This document shows positions 51,812 through 61,285 of a DNA stretch of 64,000 nucleotides, in pieces (the stretch's first letter is position 1; every line of letters begins with the position of its first letter). The translations under genes and the position numbers were made by a program. Where the stretch lies: contig PYIU01000008.1 in the NCBI GenBank assembly GCA_003415625.1, forward strand, positions 1,860,001 through 1,924,000, read 5' to 3'. The stretch comes from Aquanectria penicillioides (Eukaryota > Ascomycota > Sordariomycetes > Hypocreales > Nectriaceae). Under the pieces are notes generated by a model. It was not told the origin of the DNA and searched no databases. It was given only the letters and a program-made list of their open reading frames with translations.

Positions 51812-52035
51812 TATTAAACCTAAGGTATCTTATATATAAAGAAATACTAGAATGCACTTTAGATTATAGAAATAAAGCTTAGAATAATTGGATAAAGATT
51901 ATATAAATATAATATAGCTCTATTAGGTCTAGCGCAACCTAACCCCTCTTTTAAAGCCTAAGCAATAAAGTAAGGCTAGAAAGAACAAGAAAAAAACAAA
52001 AATACATACAATTATATAACTAGTTCGGTTTAATA
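51812..52035 (+). repeat. inner copia 3' LTR
   Basis: This 224-bp copy is preceded by the purine-rich aaaggggta and followed by the target copy agctt. Confidence 0.9.
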
Positions 52036-55000
52036 AGCTTTATATAGATTAAAGATTGCTTATAATTAATATATTTTAGATTATAAGCCTATTACTTAAA
52101 AATAAAGCTTATTTATAATAAATAAACCTTATTATAATTTATAAATACTAAAGCATTTATAATAAGTAAAAGCTATAAAATAATACTATTAATTAAATTA
52201 TTTAAGACTTAAGGCATTAAAACATTTAGTTAATTATACTATTAATATAAAGATTAAAGGCCTAATAATAGTTAAATATAATGCTTATAGATTAAGTAAA
52301 ATAAAACACTAAAAGCATTATAAATTATAAATATAAAGCTTAATTTCTAAAGAGTAAGTCTCTTTAAACTTTTATAACTTTTAATCTAATATAATAAATC
52401 TTTCTTTATGCACTATTATAATAAATTATATATTAAAAATATATTAAAATTATTATTTTAAAAATTAAAAAGAAAAATAATTATTATTAATATTATAAAA
52501 CTTTATTTAAATATTAAAAATAAAATATAGAATTAAACTTTAAATAATAGAAAGAGATAATAAGCTTTAAAAAAGCAATTTAGTTTATATATAGCTAAAT
52601 TAAAGAGAAATAGCAGTAAAAGAAAATGCCCCTTAAATATAGCAATAAAATAGATTAAAAGAATATTTTAAGGGAATAGTAAAAAAGAAAATAAAAGTTC
52701 TTATAATTAAGAATAATCTATTAGCTAAATTATAGCTAAAAATAGTAAGAATAGCAATATATCTATTAAATTAAACTTTAAAATAGGGACTTAAGTAAAA
52801 AATACTATATAAAAGCTTCTTTTTATTAATTAAAAGCTTAAATAAGGATTATAAGCTATAAATTACTTACCTTAAGATAATTAATTATAAATTATTTATA
52901 ATAATTAAAGATATTTAATTAAAGAAGAATTAATTTATATTTAAAATAAGCCTAAAGGCTTAAATAAATTATTTTATAGAATATAATTCCTAAAACCTCT
53001 TTTGCATTTAGAATTTAATTATTAATTAAGTATATATAACCTAAAATATTATCTTTAATAAAGAAAACCTCTTTTTAATAAGCAATACTAAAATAAAAAA
53101 AATTATAGATAAAAAGACCCTTAAAGAAATATAAATATAAATAAAAGCTCTTTTTAATATTAAATAGATTAATTAAGTAAATATAAGCTTTAAACTACTA
53201 AAATAAGCCTTTAAAATATAATTAAAGACTTAAAAATTAAAAAGGAAAAGGATATAAATAAACTATAGATTAAAGATAAAAAATACACTTAATTATAGTT
53301 TAAACCCTTTTTAACTCTATTAAAAAGTCTAGCTTTTACCTTTCTAGCTTTAGCAATAAAGCAAAAAGGAAAATACTTAATACCTTTAATATTAAATATT
53401 AACTTATAAAAGGAATAGATTAAGCTCTATTAAGCCTTCTTTATAGAAATAAAAGCTATATTATTTAAAAAATATAAAAATACTATTATAATTAAGGCAA
53501 TATATACTAAAATTAAATATAAAAAGCATAAATTAAAATATAAGCTATAAAAAAATAAAATAAATCTTATTTAAAAAAAAAAAACTCTATTAAAAGAATC
53601 TACCTTAAGTATTAAGTTCTTATAGAAATATTTTTAGGCATAAGTTTAAGGCTATATTCCTAAAAGTAAAGAAAATATACTTAAAAAGTTACTAATAAAT
53701 AAAGTTTTAAATTAAAATACTAAAAAGTAAAATTAAGTTTTATAATTTATAATTTATTAACTATATATAGATATATATATATAAGTTTAATAAATATAAA
53801 TACTTATAGAAATATAAAGCTAGATTTATTATTTAAAGAGATTAATAATAAAAGGTAAGTTCTAAAGAAATATATATTGCTATATTAATAGAAAAATTAT
53901 TTAAAACTTTACTTATAATTATAATAAGGTTTAATCTTAAGATATTATAATTTAATATAATAAATGCATTTATAAATATAAAACTACTAATAGATATATT
54001 TATAAAACTTTTACTAAAATATAAAAAGGGCAAAAATAAAGGCTAAATGCTATTACTTAAAAAAGCACTTTATAGACTAAAAATTATATCTTTTTTATAG
54101 TAAATAAAGCTTAAAATAATATTATAAAATATTAGTTTTAAATTAATCCTTTATAAATTATACTACTATAATAAAAATAGAGTTTTTATTTTCTTTTATA
54201 TAGATAATATTATAATAATATATATTAAAAGATATAAATTAATTATAGATAAAGCAATTATAGGTCTAAAATTAAAATATAAATTAATTAATAAAGGTAA
54301 GCTATAATAGTTCTTTAGGATAGAAATTATTTAAAAATAAAATTAAAAATTAATTTAAGTAATTTAAAATTTATACTTAAAAAAGATTTATAAATTATAT
54401 ACTTTAAATAAAGAAAATGCAACTTTAATAAAGAAAATAAAACTCTTTTTAAATAAATAAATTGCTAAATAAAATATAATAAATTAATATAAATAAATAA
54501 TTAATTTAATTCTTTATATAATAGTTATTATTTAATTAAATATTGCATTTACTATATTATATTTTATAAGATTTATAATAAATCTAAAGGAACTATATAT
54601 AAAAGCAATAAATTAAATATTATATTATCTTTATATAATTTATTTTCTTACTTTATAGCTTAAAGGTAAAAATAACTTTTTAGTATATAATAATATATCT
54701 TTTATTAATAATATATTAAATTAAAAAAGTTTATAAATATATATAATAAAACTTTTTAATAGATTAATTAAATAGTATATAAATAAATAAAATATAATTA
54801 TAATATTAACTATAAAGGTAAAACTACTTGCTTTTTTTTAAGCTATAAAGAAAGGACTTTATTAATAAAGACTATTTATAGAACTTAAAATTAAGCTTTA
54901 AAATTCTATTTTAAAACTTATTTATAATAATTAATAAATAATTAAATTTATTTAAAATTTTCTTAAAAAATTAAAGATTAAACTTAAATATATTAATATA

Positions 55001-56662
55001 TATAATTATTAGCTAAAGTAATTTATAATAATAAAAATAATCTTTATTTTATATAAATAAAGTATAAAATTAATAGCTAATAGTTTAATAAAGCTATTAT
55101 AAAGTAAAACCTTTTTTAAGAGCTAAAAATAACTTAAACTTATAAACTTAATAAAATGCATTTAAATACAATAAAGTTAAAATTTATAAGAATATATAAT
55201 TAAAGAAATACTAAAAGGCTTATAGCTTTAATATTTAATATTATAAAAATAATAAAGAAATAAAGCATTAATATAATAAAATTTATTAATTTAATGCTAT
55301 TATAATAGCTATTAGCTAAAAGGTAAAATAATAAAATAAACTATAAAATAGTAAAATAAACTTTAAAATAATTTTAATTATTTTATTTACTAAAAATAAA
55401 AGTCTTTAATAAATAGAAAAATACTTATAGTATATCTATTTAATATAATTTTAATAGCAATATATTGCTTATTCTTTTTCTATAATGCAAAAATTAATTT
55501 TATAGTTTAAAATATAAAAATAAAGTACTAAATTAAACTTTTATCTTTTTTTTAATATTATTGCTTTAAATATAATTTAAAAAAAATAATACTATAAAAA
55601 GGGCAATAAAAGAACTATTTTATAACTTAAATTAGCAAAATAAAATGCAAAATAATAATATAAATACACTTATATAAAGTAGCAATACCTATTAAAGTTA
55701 TAGTGCTTATAGCACTGCCTTAAGGTACTAAAATGCTTTTAATATTTTTTATTGCTTTAGCCTATAAAGGCTAATAATAAATAAATAAAGTAAGGCATAA
55801 GCTACTATTAAAAAGTACTATATAAAGTAAAATAGTTAAATAAAGCTTAAAAATTAATTTAAAAATACTTATAGTTTAGTAATATATTTAGCTGCAATAA
55901 AAAGTTCTTTTACTTAAGCTATATAAATAGCTTAAGCCTATATATAACTTTATTATTAATTTATACTACTAAAATAAAATTAGCAATATATAATTTAGTT
56001 TTAAGCTATAAAATAACTTATAGTAAAGGCAATAAGGAGTTAATAAAAAAGGGAAATAGCTTATTAAATAAATTATTACTATTATAAATAATTAATAAAA
56101 AAAGAGCTATAAAACCTAAAAATAAACTATAAAATTTAATTTTAAATTATAAAATTTAATTTTAAACTATAAAATTAACTTATAATATAGTATATATATA
56201 TATATATATATATTTACTAAAATAATTATAGTTAATATATATAAATTAAAAACTAAAAATACTATAAAAATATATATATAAAATTTATATTAAAGCTAAA
56301 AAAAGAAAAAAGAAAAAAAGTTTAAAATAAAAAAATAAATCGCTTTATTTATAGATAAAAATCCTTTTATAAAGATAAAAAAGTAAGATTAAAGTAAAGT
56401 AATTTAAAAAATGCTTTCTATTATAATTTATAACTATTTTATTATTTTTATTTACTAAATAAATAGTATTTATAAAATAAATAAAAATGCTTATATATAA
56501 TAATAAATATTAAATAAATAATATTAATAAAAATGCAATAAATATAAAAATAAAATAAAAGCATAAAATAAAAATAAAAAGCTATAAATAAAATATAAAA
56601 TCAATAAATAAATAGTAAATAAAAAATATATTAAACTTGCCTTTAGTAAATTTAGGGGGGTA

Positions 56663-56887
56663 TATTAAACCTAAGGTATCCTATATATAGGGAAATATTA
56701 GGATGCACTTTAGATTATAGAAATGAAGCTTAAAATAATTAGATAAAGGTTATATAAATATAATATAGCTCTATTAGGTCTAGCGCAACCTGACCCCTCT
56801 TTTAGAGCCTAAGCGATAAAGTAAGGCTGGGAGGGATAAGAAGGAAAATAAGAAGATATATAATTATATAACTGGTTCAGTTCAATA
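56663..56887 (+). repeat. outer copia 3' LTR
   Basis: This 225-bp copy is preceded by aggggggta and followed by the target copy aatgc. It retains more G and C near its right end than the other three copies, suggesting uneven RIP at the block edge. Confidence 0.9.
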
Positions 56888-56888
56888 A

Positions 56889-56969
56889 ATGCCTCTCTAG
56901 CTAAATGTAAAGAGATGGGATAGCATGCCCACTTAACTAATAGACCAAAAGATCAATTAATTTAGGCAT
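56889..56969 (+). other. tRNA-like decayed sequence at the right edge of the outer copia element
   Basis: ATGCCT (56,889-56,894) and AGGCAT (56,964-56,969) pair perfectly 81 nt apart, like an acceptor stem. A box-A-like TAGCTAAATGT follows the 5' arm, and a box-B-like AGATCAATTAA precedes the 3' arm. The internal arms do not fold into a clean cloverleaf, so this is a relic or SINE part rather than a working tRNA. Confidence 0.25.
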
Positions 56970-57076
56970 AAGGTATTGGAATTGTGCCATATAACTGTAT
57001 ATAAGGCGCCTGGTCGTTGCACATTTATATGTGCTAGCGCTATCCTTATACTAAAAGGGGTTGTGCTTAGGCTAAA

Positions 57077-57106
57077 CCCCGGCTATAATCCGGCTAAAGG
57101 CCGGGG
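57077..57106. repeat. GC-rich hairpin inside the AT-rich block
   Basis: CCCCGGC (57,077-57,083) and GCCGGGG (57,100-57,106) are exact reverse complements around a 16-nt loop that itself contains CCGGCTA. The surrounding 57,000-57,115 is far less AT-rich than the elements on both sides, so it appears to have escaped RIP. Confidence 0.7.
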
Positions 57107-57129
57107 ACCCACTTGTGAGTTTCTAGCGT

Positions 57130-57298
57130 TACAATAAATAATCTATCTTAATATCTAATAGAGTTTTAAAGTATAGCTATACCTTAAATAAAAGACATAT
57201 TGCTAAGCAGTAAACTAAAGCTTAGCAAGTTAAAGCTTATACATTTATATATAAGTTACTTAAATTTATTTTGCTACTTTAATTAGCTAACTTTTATA
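57130..57298 (+). repeat. solo or fragmentary LTR of the gypsy family
   Basis: Read on the plus strand, this sequence matches the reverse complement of the gypsy LTR. It shares tatagctataccttaaataa, taaagcttata, ataagtta and the terminal aattagctaactttt-ata. It therefore lies opposite in orientation to the full element at 36,141. It is slightly shorter than 193 bp. No second LTR or internal sequence is attached, and no clear target duplication was found. Confidence 0.7.
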
Positions 57299-57584
57299 TT
57301 TTTAAATTAAGATTTAAACCTATTTTAAATAGTTAAAAATTATACAATTCAGTTAAACAATCTTAAAAGAATGAAAAAAAAAGCTCTAAGACAATATTTC
57401 TTTTATAGAAAAATATGGCTTTTAATAGGTCTTAATACATATGCATCTCCTATGTGATTGTGCGTGACATCATCTTATTCTCCGCTTCTAGCTCTGTGAG
57501 CGCCATTCAAGTCTTTACCAAACTACTAACGCGACCTATCTTAGCCCTCCCCATCTGAAAACCACCAGTGCCACCAATACAACC

Positions 57585-58469
57585 ATGATCGGTCCATTCA
57601 ACGTTGAAGTCCGGTGGCCCGACCACTCACTCTCTGCCCTTGCCGTCTCCTCTTCCTACTCTCCGCTTAACCTCCGTACTCTACCCCAGCCGTTCCCAAA
57701 GGATGCTCCCGCAAACATCGACGCATCCGTCTTCACTTTCGAAGATGCCTTCGAGGATCTTCTCGCTATGTCCCAGGGTCACCCGCTCCCCGACATATCC
57801 ACTCGCTACCAGCAGCGCAAGCTACTGCGCTCCATGTTTCCAGAAGGCGAACCAGCATACTTTTGGTTACACAGGCTGAAGTCGCAAGGCCTTCTTGACA
57901 TGCCAGACCCCGGCAATCTTCTCAGACAAGCCGGGTCTAATTGGGACCACTTCCATCGGGAGCTGGACCGCAGGGCTACGAACGTCTGGCGCGCTCTATC
58001 TGATCAGGATCCCCGCGATTCCCGTGATGTCTACGAAGATGCAAACAGTTTCCCCGAGTCATTCCGTGATAGACCCGAGGGGGAACACCACGAGCGCCGG
58101 GGGCCTGATCATTTTGATGACTTCTTTTCCTCCGTCCGCTCATCCTTTTCCGAGTCGCAATCTTCTTGGGACTCTTTTGTAAAGTCCTTCCATGATGGGA
58201 CCGTGGACAAGTCCCAGCAAGAAAAGGTTGACAAGAACCAGGAGGTGATCAAAGATGAGTATGTGGATCGTTTTGGTTATCTACACAGCAAGGTCACCAT
58301 CAAGACTATCGATCAGAATGGCAAGCAGATTGGCAGCCAAACTCACTACACCGTTCGCCCTGCTGAGAAAGAGGACAGAAAGCAGCTTGATGAGACCAAG
58401 GATGCAGACAAGTCTGGCTTCCATGCCTCTGGCAAAGTTGAAACCAAGGCTGGTTGGCTGTGGAAATAA
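57585..58469 (+). CDS. uncharacterised protein with C-terminal GWLWK
   Basis: This single-exon gene of 294 aa starts at an ATG in good context (acaaccATGATC). I do not recognise a named family. The first 130 residues look folded, with PAYFWLHRLKSQGLLDM and a WDHFHRELDRR segment. The middle (about 140-215) is acidic, charged and low-complexity. The C-terminal part has a beta-rich repeat-like stretch (DEYVDRFGYLHSKVTIKTIDQ followed by GKQIGSQTHYTVRP). It ends in a charged linker and KAGWLWK. There is no signal peptide and no membrane segment. Codon composition matches the normal genes rather than the adjacent AT block. It starts only about 130 bp from the edge of that block, so its promoter may be exposed to heterochromatin spreading; that is inference. 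Confidence 0.8.
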   Translation: MIGPFNVEVRWPDHSLSALAVSSSYSPLNLRTLPQPFPKDAPANIDASVFTFEDAFEDLLAMSQGHPLPDISTRYQQRKLLRSMFPEGEPAYFWLHRLKSQGLLDMPDPGNLLRQAGSNWDHFHRELDRRATNVWRALSDQDPRDSRDVYEDANSFPESFRDRPEGEHHERRGPDHFDDFFSSVRSSFSESQSSWDSFVKSFHDGTVDKSQQEKVDKNQEVIKDEYVDRFGYLHSKVTIKTIDQNGKQIGSQTHYTVRPAEKEDRKQLDETKDADKSGFHASGKVETKAGWLWK

Positions 58470-58762
58470 TATAGTACGTTTGATGGCATATTCCCCAATA
58501 TATCACTTCAGACTCTCAATTCGATGATGAATCAATTTCATGGTTTGTATTATCTGGGAATTCTAGAGTGGAAGTGTAGGAAGTTAGGTTGCCAACTCTT
58601 GAAGAATATAACATTTGGTGAGGGAGAAGGTTTCGAAAAGCAAGAGAGCAAAACTCCCAGTTTCATTCGAACTTCAGTGTTTCATGTTTTAGCTATATTC
58701 ATCACCATTGCTCAAATTGAATACCGGCAAACCACTTTTGATATATGAAGCTCCATCCATGT

Positions 58763-60922
58763 CTAATTCTTCTTCTTGCCCCGGGTCTCAGACTTCTTCT
58801 TGCGCATCAGCCTCTTCCTCGCAATCAGCCTTTGCCTCATCGCTAACTTGGCATTCTTAGGATTAACCTTATCTCCCTCCTCTGGCTCCTCTCCTTCATC
58901 CTCCCTACCACCCTTGCGGCCACGTCCGTGAGTTCTGTCCGCCCGCGACTCAGCACCGAACCTGGGAGTTGACGATCCATTCTCGGCCCGCTCCTGCGGT
59001 GGCTGGCGAGACTTCTCCTCAGTAGCTCGTCGTCGCTGGACAACCTGGGCATTTTCGATGGAAAACTCGACAATGAGCCTTTGCTTCTTCCCGTTCTCGT
59101 TGTCGAGTTGAAGGCCGTTCAGATAACGGAGACCCATCAAAGCCCAGTGGTGCGAAGTATACTCAATGAAACCATATCCACGGCTCTTCCCTCCTTCTTT
59201 CTCCTGGACCTTGGTCCCCTTGGCACTCTCGAAGACAATCTTTGCTTGGCGGATGATACCCTTGCCCTTGAGTTTCCTTTGGTGCTCTTTCTCTTTGGCA
59301 TCCTTGCCATCTCGAGCATTCTCTTCCTTGGAAAGGGGTTGTCGACGACCCTCTCTAACGTCCTTGGCGAATTCAACGACAGCCTTTCGGGCAAGCTCCT
59401 TCAGCTCTCTGGCCCCAATATTACGGGGGATGTTTCGAAGAGCAAGACGGGTCAAGCTCACATGCAGGCTGGGATTCTTCTGCACAAGTTTCTTTCGTTG
59501 AGCTGTACTGGCTTGTCTCATCTGGACTTCTGAAGGCATCAACAGGTCAAAGAGGGGCGAGTTGCGGTCGATGGAGCCTTCGTTGAGAAGGAATAACCTG
59601 CGTTTGTCTTTTTGGTTTCGCTTGGCCAGCGAGCTATCCGCGAGGTTGGTAGCCTGTGCTTTGCTGACGGCCTGTGCGACTTGAAGGAGCCGACCGTCCA
59701 ATGTGTACTTGCCCTCGGGATCGGCGCTTTCGTCCTGTAGGATGGAGATCTTTGCGGCGGCGACCGGCTCTTTGGGACGGGGCGCTCCCTTGATGCAGTT
59801 TTTAGCATCCTCCACATCGATAAAGCAGACGAAACCGGTTCCGGCTGGCTTCTCTGTCACCTTATCCATGACAACACGAGCATACCGGACAGTCCCGAAA
59901 TGGCCAAAGAAGCTCTTGAGTTGTTCATCCGTGGTTGTGAATGGGAGATTCCGAATGAAGACAGTAGAAGAGTTGTCGGTCATGAGCTGGCGGGGTGGTT
60001 TCGTCCCTGTTTCATTCTCGTCCTCCACCTTGTCGTCATTTTCATCATCATCTTCATCTTCCATATTTTGCATATGGTTCTTCATGAAATTTTCCAGATC
60101 GGCATCAAGCTCCGAATCTCGGGTTTTGGCACCACCAACCTTATCTTCATCCTCACTCGTCTCTGATTCTGCGTCGTTGTCGATGTCCTCATTCCCCTCT
60201 TTTTCGTCAACTTCTTCCTCTTCCTCCTTATGTTTCTGCTGTGCCCAAGTATCTTTGTCCACTGCCCAGTCAACAGCCAGAGCTCTCCCATCGATTTCTT
60301 TGCCATTGATAGCTTCCAAAGCACGTTCCGCGTTTTTCTTCCCTCGGATAGTGACGAAGCCAAAACCTTTAAGCTTGCCCTTTGTGTGGGGAAGGTCGGC
60401 AAACTTGACTTTTCCAAAACTACGGAACAGATTTGAAAGCTGCTCGGAAGTTTTGATGCTCCAAGGCAAGTTGCGAACGATGAGTTTGGGCGGCTTTGTA
60501 AATTCTTCCTTCTGAGGCTTTCCCGCCGGGGTTTCACCTGGACCATTGGCAGGGTTTCGATGTCTAGGTTCTGCAATATCGATTCGGATCCTTCTTCCAT
60601 CCCACTCTTGCTTGTCCATCTTCGCTTTTGCCTCTTTCGCATCGTCAGCATCGGCCAGGGTAACGAAACCGTAACCTCTTGATTCCTTTGTCTTTTGATC
60701 AACGACCACGATAGCATGCTTTACGGGGAAGTGCTCCGAGAAAAAGTCGGTAAGGCTTTCACTGGTAGCTCCAGGTGGCAAGGAGCGGACAAAGAGTGAT
60801 CGTCGTTCTTCGACTCTTGCTCTTTTTGTAGTCTGTATTGCACCATTGTCGCGATCCTCGAAGGAGGTGGGATCAATGTCGTCGTCAGCAGGACGTTTTC
60901 GATCGTTGTTAGAAGAACCCAT
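58763..60922 (-). CDS. nop4: Nop4 (RBM28-like), nucleolar protein with four RRMs
   Basis: This single-exon gene encodes 719 aa. Nop4 is a nucleolar RNA-binding factor needed for 27S pre-rRNA processing and 60S subunit assembly. RRM1 spans about 42-118 (RNP2 SLFVRSLPP, RNP1 SRGYGFVTL). RRM2 spans about 146-222 (KLIVRNLPW, LKGFGFVTI). A long acidic linker at 233-305 separates it from RRM3 at about 319-420 (TVFIRNLPF, GTGFVCF). RRM4 at about 491-640 (RLALRNIPR, RGYGFIEY) is interrupted by a charged insertion, as is usual for the family. The basic tail (about 650-719) ends KKKSETRGKKKN and probably gives nucleolar targeting. The gene is divergent from cnd3, with 363 bp between the two start codons. 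Confidence 0.93.
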   Translation of the reverse strand: MGSSNNDRKRPADDDIDPTSFEDRDNGAIQTTKRARVEERRSLFVRSLPPGATSESLTDFFSEHFPVKHAIVVVDQKTKESRGYGFVTLADADDAKEAKAKMDKQEWDGRRIRIDIAEPRHRNPANGPGETPAGKPQKEEFTKPPKLIVRNLPWSIKTSEQLSNLFRSFGKVKFADLPHTKGKLKGFGFVTIRGKKNAERALEAINGKEIDGRALAVDWAVDKDTWAQQKHKEEEEEVDEKEGNEDIDNDAESETSEDEDKVGGAKTRDSELDADLENFMKNHMQNMEDEDDDENDDKVEDENETGTKPPRQLMTDNSSTVFIRNLPFTTTDEQLKSFFGHFGTVRYARVVMDKVTEKPAGTGFVCFIDVEDAKNCIKGAPRPKEPVAAAKISILQDESADPEGKYTLDGRLLQVAQAVSKAQATNLADSSLAKRNQKDKRRLFLLNEGSIDRNSPLFDLLMPSEVQMRQASTAQRKKLVQKNPSLHVSLTRLALRNIPRNIGARELKELARKAVVEFAKDVREGRRQPLSKEENARDGKDAKEKEHQRKLKGKGIIRQAKIVFESAKGTKVQEKEGGKSRGYGFIEYTSHHWALMGLRYLNGLQLDNENGKKQRLIVEFSIENAQVVQRRRATEEKSRQPPQERAENGSSTPRFGAESRADRTHGRGRKGGREDEGEEPEEGDKVNPKNAKLAMRQRLIARKRLMRKKKSETRGKKKN

Positions 60923-61285
60923 TCTGTAATGAGCAAGAGAATTGACTTAGAACGGGGGCAACGGAATACGAAAAGTAATGGCTGCTACACCTGGAAATGT
61001 GCTTCTGCCGGGAAGTTGGTGAACTCGCTGTAGAAAAAAAAATATGGTTGCGAATCGATAAGATAGATGAAATTTAAGACGTTATCTAATCGCACGTGAT
61101 GGCGGGGAAGCCGCCTTATCGTGTGGTGCTAAGCCTAGAATGGAAGACTATTTACCCCAAATGTAACAACAGAACGCGTTGCCCAAACAAACCATCACCA
61201 GCACAAGGACATTTACACGCTTCGTTTGTCACTTGACAACACTCGGTCTTTTGCGCAGGGCTCTTTCTTATCACCCATTGACAAA
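60923..61285. promoter_or_regulatory. divergent promoter, nop4 / cnd3
   Basis: This is a 363-bp gap between divergent start codons. A canonical E-box CACGTG lies at 61,093-61,098. An A-run is at about 61,033-61,042. No open frame of note is seen. Confidence 0.65.

Larger units (their letters stand above)
45288..52035 (+). mobile_element. inner Ty1/copia LTR retrotransposon, RIP-mutated
   Basis: This is a complete 6.75-kb copy of the same copia family, inserted into the body of the outer copy. Its LTRs lie at 45,288-45,511 and 51,812-52,035, with target duplication agctt at 45,283-45,287 and 52,036-52,040. The uninterrupted target is visible at about 47,160 in its own body (gcaagctttatata). 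A plus-strand frame encodes KKALYRLK at 49,209-49,232 and YINNIIIIY near 49,346, the RT motifs. ggggta precedes the 3' LTR. It aligns along its full length with the split outer copy, differing mostly by C/T and G/A changes. All frames are broken. Confidence 0.92.
35479..56887 (+). mobile_element. outer Ty1/copia LTR retrotransposon, RIP-mutated and twice interrupted
   Basis: The element is bounded by 225-bp LTRs at 35,479-35,703 and 56,663-56,887 and by the target duplication aatgc (35,474-35,478 and 56,888-56,892). Its body is split into 35,704-36,140, 44,067-45,287 and 52,041-56,662. Without the inserted elements it is about 6.73 kb. The LTR ends read tattaaacc...ttcaata, consistent with mutated TG...CA. 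A purine-rich ggggggta precedes the right LTR. In the plus-strand frame near 54,060 it encodes KKALYRLK, and near 54,197 YIDNIIIIY. These are the decayed copia reverse-transcriptase motifs KALYGLKQ and YVDD. Stops throughout make it non-functional as an autonomous element. Confidence 0.9.
35050..57450. other. AT-rich, RIP-degraded heterochromatin-like block
   Basis: For about 22.4 kb the sequence is built mostly of A and T, rich in TA steps and stop codons in every frame, unlike both flanks. Paired copies inside it differ almost only by C/T and G/A transitions. This is the signature of repeat-induced point mutation. The block is explained mainly by three nested LTR retrotransposons plus short flanks. 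No intact gene survives. Such blocks in Pezizomycotina are usually DNA- and H3K9-methylated; that part is inference. Confidence 0.9.

Noticed and set aside
53842..54033. 63-residue Ile/Asn/Phe-rich minus-strand open frame
   Set aside because: It lies antisense to the decayed copia RT region; the composition only reflects AT content.
35050..57450. Centromere or telomere-proximal DNA
   Set aside because: The AT-rich block is almost fully explained by three nested elements and is flanked by housekeeping genes on both sides. It is short for a regional centromere and has no telomere repeats.
35050..57450. CRISPR-like spaced repeats
   Set aside because: The repeated units are LTRs with paired target duplications, not short evenly spaced repeats. 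The genome is eukaryotic.
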